DNA of 64,000 bases from Bacteroidales bacterium (GCA_017483575.1 JAFUWF010000007.1:1-64000); one strand, 5' to 3'; shown: positions 53,567 to 62,759, counted from the stretch's first letter. Numbers and translations are program-made. The notes: a model not told the origin generated them from the letters alone.

Positions 53567-53602
53567 GGCGTCCCTTTGCTTTCAAAGAGACGCCTTTTTT
53601 TT
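53567..53602 (+). terminator. Intrinsic terminator after the lipoprotein genes
   Basis: A 12-bp stem GGCGTCCCTTTG / CAAAGAGACGCC with one mismatch and a 4-nt loop, followed by eight T. Confidence 0.88.
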
Positions 53603-53639
53603 ACGCATCCAGCCAAGGCAAAACAATAGGAAACAGGCC

Positions 53640-53755
53640 ATTACCTCGTCATTTCTCATATAGTATACATATAGTATACTATATAAGAACAGTCGAACAA
53701 AGCACCTCTCTGACCCCTCCTTTCCCCACCCTCGTTGGGGAAGATTGTTGCCATG
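53640..53755. repeat. AT-palindrome intergenic element, copy E3
   Basis: A 10-bp inverted repeat (TATAGTATAC 53659-53668 against 53675-53684), then the conserved right arm AAGAACAGTCGAA...ACCTCTCTGACCCCTC and CGTTGGGGAAGATTG. This is a short copy of E4. A further imperfect inverted repeat of about 20 bp (CACGAA...ATTCGTG, about 53772-53828) fills the rest of the spacer before the mntA promoter. Confidence 0.8.
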
Positions 53756-53852
53756 ATATTCTTTTTTATGCACGAAATTGCCATGAATTGTCCATGAATC
53801 ATTGATGGTAAATTCATGATAATTCGTGTTGTATGATTTTTTTTCACATTCA

Positions 53853-53885
53853 TTTGTTTGGATGAAAGTTTTTTTGTACTTTTGC
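53853..53885 (+). promoter_or_regulatory. Promoter of the mntA-hepT module
   Basis: -33 TTTG (53853-53856), 20 bp, -7 TACTTTTGC (53877-53885), 20 bp before the ATG at 53905. Confidence 0.75.
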
Positions 53886-53904
53886 ACCGGAAATATTCAT
53901 AGGC

Positions 53905-54201
53905 ATGAGCAGTAATGATATAAAACTATCGCTATCCGACTACTTCCGCCATCAACCTGTGGAACGGGCTTGGCTGTTCGGTTCCTTCGCCCGTGGCGAG
54001 GAGACGGAGGAGAGTGATATAGATTTGCTTGTCGACCTGGACGACACACAGGGTGTCGGTTTGCGTTTCTTCGGAATGTGGAGAGAATTGGAGCAGATGC
54101 TGGGGAGAACCGTCGACCTCGTCACCGAAAACGGCCTGGCCGACTATGCCCGCGAAAGTGTCGACCGAGATAAAATAATGGTGTATGAGAGAGCCCGGTA
54201 G
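53905..54201 (+). CDS. mntA: MntA-type nucleotidyltransferase antitoxin
   Basis: A 98-residue minimal nucleotidyltransferase with the GS-x10-DxD motif in LFGSFARGEETEESDIDLLVDL (about residues 27-48) and a third acidic residue in RTVDLVTENGL. MntA proteins inactivate HepT by transferring AMP to a conserved tyrosine. The following hepT gene overlaps it by 17 nt, the usual layout. Confidence 0.92.
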   Translation: MSSNDIKLSLSDYFRHQPVERAWLFGSFARGEETEESDIDLLVDLDDTQGVGLRFFGMWRELEQMLGRTVDLVTENGLADYARESVDRDKIMVYERAR

Positions 54202-54562
54202 AGACAAGGAACGCCTACAACATATCGTCGAGGCTGCCGATGTCGTTCTAGAGCAAAGCAAAGGAATGACATTCGAGATGTTCACAAGCGACAAACTGAA
54301 ATATGGTGCACTTGTATATTATACCATGATAATCGGCGAGGCAGGATATATGTTGAGCCCTGAGTTTGTGGAAAAGTACAACGAGGTGCCGTGGGGAGAC
54401 ATAGCAGGTATGCGACATCACATCGTGCACGGCTACTACAAAGTTGACAACCATGTATTATGGAACATCATCAAGAACGACATAGCGCCCCTGCGGGAGC
54501 AAGTCCAACACTACTTGGACACCATCGACTGGCTTCAATGGAGTTCTCTTCGAACAATTTAA
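54185..54562 (+). CDS. hepT: HepT-type toxin (HEPN RNase)
   Basis: A 125-residue HEPN-domain protein with the catalytic R-x4-H-x-Y motif in MRHHIVHGYYKV (about residues 79-90), where the tyrosine is the expected AMP acceptor. HepT toxins are RNases silenced by MntA. Full length and intact, so the module may be active. Confidence 0.92.
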   Translation: MREPGRDKERLQHIVEAADVVLEQSKGMTFEMFTSDKLKYGALVYYTMIIGEAGYMLSPEFVEKYNEVPWGDIAGMRHHIVHGYYKVDNHVLWNIIKNDIAPLREQVQHYLDTIDWLQWSSLRTI

Positions 54563-54666
54563 TATTTGTTGCGGAGAGAGCCCGAAAGACAGGAGGTTCG
54601 GGGGCGGAAAGGGATGGTTCGGAAAAAAAAGTTTAGGATTTTAACATTAGATTGAAAAAAATTGTT

Positions 54667-54675
54667 TATCTTTGC
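54667..54675 (+). promoter_or_regulatory. -7 box of the atpE operon
   Basis: TATCTTTGC, 48 bp before the atpE ATG. No TTTG at the standard -33 distance. Confidence 0.65.
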
Positions 54676-54696
54676 ACCGCAATTTTTAATAAATAA

Positions 54697-54981
<285 letters not shown>

Positions 54982-55065
54982 GCCACTTCACCACACACAC
55001 TACGGGCCGGCGATTGGCCGGCCCTTTTGAAACGAACAACATTCTAGACAGAACAACGATAGGAT

Positions 55066-55566
55066 ATGAACAATCCGCTGATTAATCCCGGCCTGGGCAC
55101 ACCGATATGGATGCTCATTTCGTTCGGCATACTGGCTTTCATCCTCATCAAGTGGGGCTGGCCGGCGCTGCTGAAGGGGCTGCACAGCCGCGAGGAGGCC
55201 ATCACGGCCTCGCTCTCCGAAGCCGCCAAGGCCCGCGAGGAGATGAAGAACCTCGTGGCGCACAACGAAGAGCTTCTGCGCCAGGCCAAGAAGGAACGCG
55301 ACGAGATGCTGCGCGACGCCCGCCTGACGAGCGAAAGCATCATCGAGGAGGCTCGCAACCGAGCCACCGAGGAGGCCAACCGCATCGTCGACACCGCTCG
55401 CGAGAATATCAACTACGAGAAGCTGAAAGCCGTGCACGAACTGAAGAACCAGGTGGCCAACCTCAGCATCGAGATTGCCGAGAAACTGATCCGTGCCGAG
55501 CTGAGCGACAAGCCCAAGGCCGACGCCCTGATTCAGAAGGAACTTGAAATGATGGAGCTGAAGTAA
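55066..55566 (+). CDS. atpF: ATP synthase F0 subunit b
   Basis: A 166-residue subunit b: one N-terminal membrane helix (IWMLISFGILAFILIKWGWPALL, about residues 11-33) and a long charged coiled coil that forms the peripheral stalk. Overall length fits. 84 nt after atpE. Confidence 0.95.
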   Translation: MNNPLINPGLGTPIWMLISFGILAFILIKWGWPALLKGLHSREEAITASLSEAAKAREEMKNLVAHNEELLRQAKKERDEMLRDARLTSESIIEEARNRATEEANRIVDTARENINYEKLKAVHELKNQVANLSIEIAEKLIRAELSDKPKADALIQKELEMMELK

Positions 55567-55568
55567 CC

Positions 55569-56126
55569 ATGAGCACCTACCGCATTAATACCCACTACGC
55601 CAAGGCGCTGATGCTCCTCTCCGAGGAGACGGGCACGATGGACCGCGTGTCGGAGGACATGCGCCTCGTCAGCAAGGTCTGCGCCGAGAACCGCGAGTTG
55701 AACGTGGTGTTCAACAACCCCGTGGTGCCCAAGGACAAGAAGCTGGCCATCGTGAAGGAGCTCTTCGGCAACGAGGTGAGCGCCGAGAGCATGGCCTTCC
55801 TGCTCTTCGTCACCCGCAAGAACCGCTCCGTCAACCTGCGTGGCATCGCCGATGCATACATCGGGATGTACCGCGAGAAGAAAGGCATTGTGCTGAGCGA
55901 CCTGGTGACGCACCAGCCCATCGACGACGTGGCCCGTCGGTTGGTCACACGCATGGTGGAGGAGTACACCGGCAAGCACGTCGAGCTGCACGACCGCACC
56001 GACCCCAAGATGCTGGGATGCTTCAAACTGGAGTTCGACAACAAGATGTACGACGCCCGCATCCGCACCAAGATACGCCGCATGCGCATCGAGTTCGCCA
56101 AGAACGATTACGAAAGCAAATTGTAA
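55569..56126 (+). CDS. atpH: ATP synthase F1 subunit delta
   Basis: A 185-residue delta (OSCP) subunit, recognised by [19 protein letters not shown] at the N-terminus and by [25 protein letters not shown] at the C-terminus, replacing the usual GG-F/I-x-D-xxSI motif in a Bacteroidota-like way. Starts 2 nt after atpF. Confidence 0.92.
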   Translation: MSTYRINTHYAKALMLLSEETGTMDRVSEDMRLVSKVCAENRELNVVFNNPVVPKDKKLAIVKELFGNEVSAESMAFLLFVTRKNRSVNLRGIADAYIGMYREKKGIVLSDLVTHQPIDDVARRLVTRMVEEYTGKHVELHDRTDPKMLGCFKLEFDNKMYDARIRTKIRRMRIEFAKNDYESKL

Positions 56127-56131
56127 ACATT

Positions 56132-57709
56132 ATGTCAGATATCAAACCTGCCGAAGTATCGGCAATCTTGAAGAAACAACTGGCCGACGTCAGCCTAGAG
56201 ACCCACCTGGAAGAGGTGGGCACCGTGCTCACCGTGGGCGACGGCATTGCCCGCGTCTACGGCCTGAACAACGCCCAGAGCGGCGAACTCGTGGAGTTCG
56301 ACACCGGCGACCAGGGCATCGTGCAGAACCTCGAGGAGGACAACGTCGGCGTCGTCATGCTCGGCGAAGTGAGCACCATCAACGAGGGCGACACCGTGAA
56401 GCGCACACGTCGCATCGCCTCGCTGCCCGTGGGCGAAGGCCTGCTGGGCCGCGTCATCAACACCATCGGCCAGCCCATCGACGGCAAGGGCCCCATCGTG
56501 GGCAACCTGTGCGAGATGCCCCTGGAGCGCAAAGCCCCCGGCGTCATCTACCGCCAGCCCGTGGAGCAGCCCCTGCAGACCGGCATCAAGGCCATCGACT
56601 CCATGATCCCCATCGGACGTGGCCAGCGCGAGCTCATCATCGGCGACCGCCAGACCGGCAAGACCGCCATCGCCATCGACACCATCATCAACCAGCGTGG
56701 CAACTACGAGGCCGGCAAGCCTGTGTACTGCATCTACGTGGCCTGCGGCCAGAAGGGCAGCACCGTGGCCAACATGGTGAAGAACCTCGAGGAGAAAGGC
56801 GCCATGGACTACACCATCGTCGTGGCCGCCACGGCCTCCGACCCCGCCGCCATGCAGTTCTACGCCCCCTTTGCGGGTGCCGCCATCGGCGAATACTTCC
56901 GCGACACAGGCCGCGACGCCCTGGTCATCTACGACGACCTCTCCAAGCAGGCCGTGGCCTACCGCGAGGTCTCGTTGCTCCTCCGTCGCCCACCGGGACG
57001 CGAAGCCTACCCCGGCGATGTGTTCTACCTCCACAGCCGTCTGCTGGAGCGTGCCGCACGCATCATCCAGAACGACCAGATTGCCGCCCAGATGAACGAC
57101 CTCCCCGCCTCGCTGCAGGGCAAGGTGAAGGGTGGTGGCTCCCTGACCGCCCTGCCCATCATCGAGACCCAGGCAGGCGACGTGTCGGCCTACATCCCCA
57201 CCAACGTCATCTCCATCACCGACGGCCAGATCTTCCTGGAGACCAACCTCTTCAACAGCGGTGTGCGCCCGGCCATCAACGTGGGTATCTCGGTGAGCCG
57301 CGTCGGCGGCAAGGCCCAGATCAAGTCCATGAAGAAAATCGCCGGCACCCTGAAAATCGACCAGGCCCAGTACCGCGAGCTGGAAGCCTTCTCCAAGTTC
57401 GGCTCCGACCTCGACGCCGCCACCAAGGCCGTGCTCGACAAAGGTGCCCGCAACGTGGAAGTGCTCAAGCAGCCCCAGTACACACCCATGCCCGTCGAAG
57501 AGCAGGTGGCCATCATCTACTGCGGCACCAACGGCTTGCTGCAGAAAGTGCCCGTGGACAAGGTGCGCGCCTTCGAGAAGGAGTTCCTCTTCCAGATGCG
57601 CAACCAGCATGCCGCCGTACTGGAGAACCTCAAGGCCGGCAAACTGGTGGACAGCGACCTGGCCGAAATGAAGACCGTGGCCCTCGACCTGGCAGAACGC
57701 TACAAATAA
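56132..57709 (+). CDS. atpA: ATP synthase F1 subunit alpha
   Basis: A 525-residue alpha subunit. Walker [14 protein letters not shown], visual signatures [20 protein letters not shown] [29 protein letters not shown], and [14 protein letters not shown] are intact. Start 56132 ([17 protein letters not shown]), 5 nt after atpH. An apparent long antisense frame over atpA/atpG is a coding shadow. Confidence 0.97.
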   Translation: MSDIKPAEVSAILKKQLADVSLETHLEEVGTVLTVGDGIARVYGLNNAQSGELVEFDTGDQGIVQNLEEDNVGVVMLGEVSTINEGDTVKRTRRIASLPVGEGLLGRVINTIGQPIDGKGPIVGNLCEMPLERKAPGVIYRQPVEQPLQTGIKAIDSMIPIGRGQRELIIGDRQTGKTAIAIDTIINQRGNYEAGKPVYCIYVACGQKGSTVANMVKNLEEKGAMDYTIVVAATASDPAAMQFYAPFAGAAIGEYFRDTGRDALVIYDDLSKQAVAYREVSLLLRRPPGREAYPGDVFYLHSRLLERAARIIQNDQIAAQMNDLPASLQGKVKGGGSLTALPIIETQAGDVSAYIPTNVISITDGQIFLETNLFNSGVRPAINVGISVSRVGGKAQIKSMKKIAGTLKIDQAQYRELEAFSKFGSDLDAATKAVLDKGARNVEVLKQPQYTPMPVEEQVAIIYCGTNGLLQKVPVDKVRAFEKEFLFQMRNQHAAVLENLKAGKLVDSDLAEMKTVALDLAERYK

Positions 57710-57718
57710 AGAAGGACT

Positions 57719-58648
57719 ATGGCTAACCTCAAAGAAGTCAGAACGCGCATAGGCTCCGTGAGCTCCACGCAGCAGATCACCTCCGCCATGAAGATGGTCT
57801 CCGCCGCCAAGTTCCGCCGTGCCCAGAACGCCATCATAGGCATGAGGCCCTACGCCGCGCAGCTGGACGAGATAGTGTCCGACATAGACACCGGCGGCGA
57901 GGTGCTGACGCCCTACCATGCCGTGCGCCCGCCTAAGAACGTACTCCTGGTGGTAGTCACCTCCAACAAAGGCCTCTGCGGCGCCTTCAACAGCAACGTC
58001 ATCAAGCAGGCCACCGCACGCATCGAGCACTACACAAACCTCCTCCCCGAGGACGGCGAGCTGCGCGTGATGTCCATCGGCAAGAAATCGTCCGAGCTCC
58101 TCGCCCGACGCAACGACATTGCCCTCACCGTGAACGACGACCTGCTGGACAACGCCACCTTCGACGCCGTGGCCGAAGTGGCCGACGGCATCATGAACGC
58201 ATTCGCAAACAAGGAGATAGACCTCGTGGAGGTGGTGTACAACCAGTTCAAGAACTCCCTGTCGCAGGTGCTCTCCACCGACCAGCTGCTGCCCCTGATT
58301 CCGAACACCCAGAAGAATCGGAGTAATCAGAATAATCAGAATATTCAGACTATTCAGAGCACTCAGACCACCCAGACCGCTCAGCGAAACGACTACATCT
58401 ACGAGCCCTCCAAGGAGGACATCGTGCGGAGCATGGTGCCCCTGATGCTGCGCTCCACGTTCTACCGCATGCTCCTCGACTCGCTGGCATCGGAACACGG
58501 CGCCCGCATGACGGCCATGCAGAAAGCCACCGATAACGCCACCGAGCTGCTCAAGGACCTGCGCCTGAGCTACAACAAGGCCCGACAGGCAGCCATCACC
58601 AACGAAATCATCGAAATCGTGAGCGGCTCCGAAGCCTTGAAAGGCTGA
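57719..58648 (+). CDS. atpG: ATP synthase F1 subunit gamma, with Gln/Asn-rich insertion
   Basis: A 309-residue gamma subunit. The N-terminal helix (RTRIGSVSSTQQITSAMKMVSAAKFRRAQ) and C-terminal helix (RMTAMQKATDNATELLKDLRLSYNKARQAAITNEIIEIVSG) that form the rotor shaft are normal. At residues about 197-224 there is a Q/N/T-rich stretch (NRSNQNNQNIQTIQSTQTTQ) encoded by short tandem repeats; it falls on the globular part of gamma, a surface where family members vary. Last gene of the cluster; atpD and atpC are not here. Confidence 0.95.
   Translation: MANLKEVRTRIGSVSSTQQITSAMKMVSAAKFRRAQNAIIGMRPYAAQLDEIVSDIDTGGEVLTPYHAVRPPKNVLLVVVTSNKGLCGAFNSNVIKQATARIEHYTNLLPEDGELRVMSIGKKSSELLARRNDIALTVNDDLLDNATFDAVAEVADGIMNAFANKEIDLVEVVYNQFKNSLSQVLSTDQLLPLIPNTQKNRSNQNNQNIQTIQSTQTTQTAQRNDYIYEPSKEDIVRSMVPLMLRSTFYRMLLDSLASEHGARMTAMQKATDNATELLKDLRLSYNKARQAAITNEIIEIVSGSEALKG
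58308..58384. repeat. Short variant tandem repeats inside atpG
   Basis: Eight to nine copies of a 9-bp unit (AATCAGAAT, ATTCAGACT, ACTCAGACC and similar) encoding the Gln/Asn/Thr-rich insertion of AtpG. The unit matches that in the ABC-F gene (39826-39880). Confidence 0.85.
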
Positions 58649-58662
58649 CATAAAGAAAACCC

Positions 58663-58698
58663 TAGGCACCGATATGGCAACTATCGGTGCCTATTTTT
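58663..58698 (+). terminator. Intrinsic terminator after atpG
   Basis: A perfect 12-bp stem TAGGCACCGATA / TATCGGTGCCTA with a 7-nt loop and a T-run. The next ATG follows 14 bp later. Confidence 0.9.
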
Positions 58699-58711
58699 AT
58701 TTCAAAACCCA

Positions 58712-60955
58712 ATGAAGAAAAGAACCTTTCTCCCGATACTGATGCTGGTGCTGGGCACCGGCATGGCCATGGCCAAGGACGTGGACCCCGCCGTGGCACG
58801 CACGGCCGCCATGCACCTGCTGCAAAAAGACGTGGTCGACGCCACCCCCGATGCCTTCAGCGAGTGCTACCTCTTCGTGGGCGCCGACGGCCAGGGCTTT
58901 GCCCTCATCGCCGCCGACGACTGCGTGCGCCCCGTCCTCGGCTACTCCGCCACAGGCTCCTTCCCCACCGACGGACTGCCGTCGCACATCCTCGGATGGA
59001 TCGAAGCCTACGAGCTGAACATACGCACCCTGCGCCACCTCGGCATCACCCCGAGCCCTCAGACGCAGCAAGAGTGGCAGATGCTGGCCACCAGCAAGTT
59101 CCGCACCGTACGCGACACCGCCGTCGCCCCGCTGCTGACCACACAGTGGGACCAGTCGCCACGGTACAACCAGATGTGCCCCTACAGCACCACCGACCAG
59201 GCCTACTCCGTCACCGGATGTGTGGCCACGGCCATGGCGCAGGTAATGAAGTACTGGAACCACCCCGCCGTGGGACGCGGCTCGCATTCCTATTCCGCCC
59301 CGGGCTTCGGCCAGCAGAGCGCCCAGTTCGACACCACGCACTACGCCTGGACCCACATGCCCGACCGCCTCAACTGGAACTCCACCCAGCAGGAAATCGA
59401 CGCCGTGGCGCAGCTGATGTACCACGTGGGCATAGCCGTGGAAATGAACTACAGCCCCCAGAGCAGCGGCTCGCACGTCTCCGCCTACGGCGACCCCACC
59501 TCGGCCTCCGCCGAGAACGCCCTGAAGAACTACTTCCGCTACAACCAGGCCCTCTTCTCGGCCTACCGCGGCAACTATACCGACGCCCAGTGGAACGAAC
59601 TGCTCACCATCGAGCTCAACGCCTCGCGTCCCGTCATGCTCTCCGGCACCGACGGTCAGGGCGGCCACGCCTTCATCATCGACGGCTACGACTCCCTCGG
59701 CTTCTACCACCTCAACTGGGGCTGGGGCGGCTACTGCGACGGCTACTACACCTTCGACTCCCTCTCCCCCGGCGCCAGCGGCATCGGCGGCAACGAGAGC
59801 AACTCCTACAGCCACGACAACCACGCCCTGCTCCACGTCTTCCCCGCCAGCGAAGACTCCCTGGTGACGGTCAGCGTGGTGGCCTCCGACACCGCCCTGG
59901 GCACCGTCAGCGGCGGCGGCACCATGCCCGCCTACACCTCCACCACCCTCCTGGCCATCGCCAACGAGGGCCACCGCTTCCTCAACTGGAAGAGCGGCAA
60001 CCACTACAACCCCTTCACCTTCGCCCCCAACAACGACCACTCGGACACCGCCCTCTTCGCCCCCATCCACGGCGACACCCTGGGCTACTGCTTCTCCGGC
60101 TACCAGGGCCTCTGGGGCGAATACGGCAACAACCCGCCGGAATGGGGCATCCGCGTCCCCGCGCGCTCCGTCCCGGACCACCGCCAGCTCAACGCAGTGC
60201 AGTTCTACGGCGTCAGCAACGCCACCTACACCCTCAACGTCTACCTCGGCAACCACCGCGAGCAGCTCATCTTCTCCGCCACCCCCAGCACCTCCAACTT
60301 CGGATGGGTCACCGTGCCCCTCTCCAGCCCCGTGCCCCTGGTGGACAGCCTGCCCCTCTGGATCACCCTCACCAGCCGCTCCTACTCCAACCCCGCCGTC
60401 TACTCCAGCTACTCCGGCAACCCCGACGGCACCTGGTACAAACGCGCCGGCTCCGTATGGGAACACCTCGAGGGCCGCAACGAATACTACTCCTGGATGA
60501 TCCGCGCCCTCCTGGGCAACCTTGAGAAAGTGGTCGTCAGCGCTGAGCCCAACAACGCCGACCGCGGCACCGTCGACGGCAGCGGCCGCTACTACCCCGG
60601 CGACACCGCCCTGCTCACCGCCACCCCCGCCGACGGCTACCGCTTCGCCGGCTGGAGCACCGGCGAAACCGCCAACCCCCTGCCCCTCCGCGTCACAGGC
60701 CCCGCCACCATCATCGCCGCCTTCGTGCCCCTGCCCGTAGGCATCGATGACCCCCAGACCGGCGCCCTCACCTTCAGCCTCGACGGCCTCAGCCTCACCG
60801 TCCGCAACCCCCAGGGCCGCGAGCTCACCCTCATCGACATGCAGGGACGCACCCTCGCCACCCTCCGCTCCCCCGCCGCCACCCTCGCCCTCCCCGCCGC
60901 CGGAGTCTATATGCTCCAGGCCGACGGCGAGAGCCACAAAATCGTAGCCCTCTAG
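58712..60955 (+). CDS. C10 family (streptopain-like) cysteine protease, T9SS cargo
   Basis: A 747-residue secreted protease. A signal peptide (MKKRTFLPILMLVLGTGMAMA) and Spi/propeptide region (about 25-130) precede the C10 peptidase domain: catalytic Cys170 in SVTGCVATAMAQVMKYW, His319 in GGHAFIIDGYD, then LNWGWGGYCDGYY. Downstream lie a jelly-roll-like region, an InlB B-repeat-like segment (about 610-675, PGDTALLTATPADGYRFAGW) and a C-terminal sorting-like domain (DMQGRTLATL, AGVYMLQADGESHKIVAL). Family members include interpain and prevotella and streptococcal SpeB proteases that cleave host proteins. It has no visible promoter box of its own. Confidence 0.92.
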   Translation: MKKRTFLPILMLVLGTGMAMAKDVDPAVARTAAMHLLQKDVVDATPDAFSECYLFVGADGQGFALIAADDCVRPVLGYSATGSFPTDGLPSHILGWIEAYELNIRTLRHLGITPSPQTQQEWQMLATSKFRTVRDTAVAPLLTTQWDQSPRYNQMCPYSTTDQAYSVTGCVATAMAQVMKYWNHPAVGRGSHSYSAPGFGQQSAQFDTTHYAWTHMPDRLNWNSTQQEIDAVAQLMYHVGIAVEMNYSPQSSGSHVSAYGDPTSASAENALKNYFRYNQALFSAYRGNYTDAQWNELLTIELNASRPVMLSGTDGQGGHAFIIDGYDSLGFYHLNWGWGGYCDGYYTFDSLSPGASGIGGNESNSYSHDNHALLHVFPASEDSLVTVSVVASDTALGTVSGGGTMPAYTSTTLLAIANEGHRFLNWKSGNHYNPFTFAPNNDHSDTALFAPIHGDTLGYCFSGYQGLWGEYGNNPPEWGIRVPARSVPDHRQLNAVQFYGVSNATYTLNVYLGNHREQLIFSATPSTSNFGWVTVPLSSPVPLVDSLPLWITLTSRSYSNPAVYSSYSGNPDGTWYKRAGSVWEHLEGRNEYYSWMIRALLGNLEKVVVSAEPNNADRGTVDGSGRYYPGDTALLTATPADGYRFAGWSTGETANPLPLRVTGPATIIAAFVPLPVGIDDPQTGALTFSLDGLSLTVRNPQGRELTLIDMQGRTLATLRSPAATLALPAAGVYMLQADGESHKIVAL

Positions 60956-60995
60956 CATCCCGACACAGAAACAACCCAAAAGACAAAACCACACT

Positions 60996-62321
60996 ATGGA
61001 CAACCCCAAGACCCCAAACACCAAACTGGCCATCGTGCCCGTCATCGCCATGTTCTTCATGTTCGCCATGATCAGCTTCGTAACCAACATGGCAGCCCCC
61101 TTCGGCAACATCTGGAAAAACAACTATGAGTGGTCCGGCATGCTCGGCAACCTCATGAACTTCCTGGCCTACCTCATCATGGGCATCCCCGCCGGCAAAC
61201 TCATGAGCCGCATCGGCTACAAAAAGACAGCCCTCTGGGCCCTCGGCGTAGGCTTCGTGGGCATGCTCGTGCAGTACCTCTCCAGCCTCGTGGGCGCCGA
61301 AACGGCCACCTTCAGCGTCGGCGGACAACCCGTGATGCTCAACTTCATCATCTACCTCCTCGGAGCCTTCATCTGCGGCTTCTGCGTCTGCATGCTCAAC
61401 ACCGTGGTCAACCCCATGCTCAACCTCCTGGGCGGCGGCGGCAACCGCGGCAACCAGCTCATCCAGACCGGCGGCACCCTCAACTCCCTCACCGGCACCC
61501 TCACGCCCCTCCTCGTCGGCGCCCTCATCGGCACCGTCACCGAACGCACCGCCATGAGCGACGTGGCCCCCCTGCTCTTCATCGCCATGGGCGTCTTTGC
61601 GCTGGCCTTCCTGGTCATCCTCTTCGTAGCCATCCCCGAACCCGGCCAGACCGGCGCCGCCCGCACCGCCGCCACCGACGGCAAGAAATACAGCGCCTGG
61701 AGCTTCCGCCACCTCGTCCTCGGCGTCGTGGCCATCTTCTTCTACGTAGGCATCGAAGTGGGCATCCCCGCCGAACTCAACTTCTACCTCACCGACGACC
61801 CGCTCTGCGGCGCCGCCATCGGCGGAGCCGTGGCAGCCATCTACTGGCTCCTGATGATGGTGGGCCGCGCCGCCAGCGCCGCCATCAGCGGCAAGGTCTC
61901 CACCCGCGCCCAGCTCTCCACCGTGGCCATCGCCGCCATAGCCCTCGTCGTCGTAGCCATCCTCATGCCCAGCGACATACGCGTATCCATGCCCGGCTAC
62001 AGCGTTGAGAACGGCTTCCAGATGTTCCAGGTCCCCATCAGCGCCCTCTTCCTGGTCCTCTGCGGCCTCTGCACCTCGCTCATGTGGGGCACCATCTTCA
62101 ACCTCTCGGTCGAAGGCCTCGGCCGCTACACCGAACAAGCCTCCGGCATCTTCATGATGATGGTCGTCGGCGGCGGCGTCATGCCCCTCATCCAGAACGC
62201 CATCGCCGGCGCCGTGGGCTACATGGGCTCCTACTGGCTCGTCGTCGCCATGCTGGCCTACATCCTCTTCTACGCCCTCGCAGGCTCCAAGAACGTCAAC
62301 ACCGACATCCCCGTCGAGTAG
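60996..62321 (+). CDS. MFS sugar transporter (FucP/GlcP-like)
   Basis: A 441-residue Major Facilitator protein with about 12 membrane helices. It resembles the sugar MFS transporters of Bacteroidota (FHS family, L-fucose or glucose/galactose proton symporters): MFFMFAMISFVTNMAAPFG, GIPAGKLMSRIGYKKTALWALGVGFVG and a long NxxxxxLGG-like segment (NPMLNLLGGGGNRGNQLIQTGGTLNSLTGTLTPLLVG). The transported sugar cannot be told. Nothing terminator-like follows before repeat E4. Confidence 0.85.
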   Translation: MDNPKTPNTKLAIVPVIAMFFMFAMISFVTNMAAPFGNIWKNNYEWSGMLGNLMNFLAYLIMGIPAGKLMSRIGYKKTALWALGVGFVGMLVQYLSSLVGAETATFSVGGQPVMLNFIIYLLGAFICGFCVCMLNTVVNPMLNLLGGGGNRGNQLIQTGGTLNSLTGTLTPLLVGALIGTVTERTAMSDVAPLLFIAMGVFALAFLVILFVAIPEPGQTGAARTAATDGKKYSAWSFRHLVLGVVAIFFYVGIEVGIPAELNFYLTDDPLCGAAIGGAVAAIYWLLMMVGRAASAAISGKVSTRAQLSTVAIAAIALVVVAILMPSDIRVSMPGYSVENGFQMFQVPISALFLVLCGLCTSLMWGTIFNLSVEGLGRYTEQASGIFMMMVVGGGVMPLIQNAIAGAVGYMGSYWLVVAMLAYILFYALAGSKNVNTDIPVE

Positions 62322-62326
62322 ACAAA

Positions 62327-62590
62327 ACCCTGTCTGACAGCCCCCAAATTCGACCCAAGTCATATAGTATTCATATACTTCTCATATAGTATTCATATAC
62401 CATATATAAATACTATATGAGAAGTATATGAATACTATATGTATACTATATAAGAACAGTCGAATAAGACACCTGTTTGAGCCCTGTTTTTTGCCCCTCC
62501 GTTGGTGCGGAGATTGCCGTCCGTATCCGTTCCGTATCTGCGGAAGTTGCCGTCCGTTGGCGCTGCGGATGCCGTCCGTTGGTGCAAAGA
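62327..62590. repeat. AT-palindrome intergenic element, copy E4 (most complete)
   Basis: Left arm (62327-62360; its reverse complement reads GGGTCGAATTTGGGGGCTGT), a perfect 33-bp inverted repeat (62361-62393 against 62409-62441), then right arm (62451-62490, AAGAACAGTCGAA...ACCTGTTTGAGCCCTG). Both arms share GTCGAAT..GG and C(C/T)TGT..GA words in opposite orientation, so the whole element is a large imperfect palindrome. A block of CCGTTGGTGC...TGCCGT repeats follows (62499-62591: units of 22, 33, 22 and a partial). The last partial unit runs up to the rpsA promoter. Confidence 0.85.
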
Positions 62591-62595
62591 TTTTT

Positions 62596-62627
62596 TTTGC
62601 CATATTATAAAAAAGTTGTATCTTTGC
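62596..62627 (+). promoter_or_regulatory. rpsA promoter
   Basis: -33 TTTG (62596-62599), exactly 19 bp, -7 TATCTTTGC (62619-62627). A leader of about 125 nt separates it from the rpsA ATG. Confidence 0.85.
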
Positions 62628-62631
62628 AGGA

Positions 62632-62759
62632 CTGTTTGTGCACGCCGTAGCCTGCCAACGGATTGTTGTACAAACGGTTACAAAGAAAAATGTTGAACCC
62701 GTGCAGGGCAGGAAGCACAAAAAAGAGCCGCGGAGCTCACTCTCCGCACAAAAAGAAAG
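62632..62759 (+). promoter_or_regulatory. Possible structured leader of rpsA with a small ORF
   Basis: Complementary words suggest folding: GTGC/GCAC and CCTGCC/GGCAGG bring 62639-62657 and 62704-62721 together, enclosing TTGTA/TACAA; a separate GCGGAG/CTCCGC hairpin (about 62733-62750) lies just before the ATG. ATG 62690 opens a 26-codon basic ORF (MLNPCRAGSTKKSRGAH...) whose stop (62768-62770) overlaps the rpsA start region in another frame. Autoregulation of S1 synthesis is a plausible role, but it is inference. Confidence 0.4.

Noticed and set aside
53582..53887. A 101-codon minus-strand ORF between the lipoprotein genes and mntA
   Set aside because: It runs through the terminator, repeat E3 and the mntA promoter; composition is that of AT-rich spacer.
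56195..58669. An 824-codon antisense frame over atpA and atpG
   Set aside because: Shadow of conserved atp genes; no recognisable features.
58697..62363. Long antisense frames over the C10 protease and the MFS transporter
   Set aside because: Low-complexity Gly/Ala/Val/Glu-rich shadows of two clear genes.
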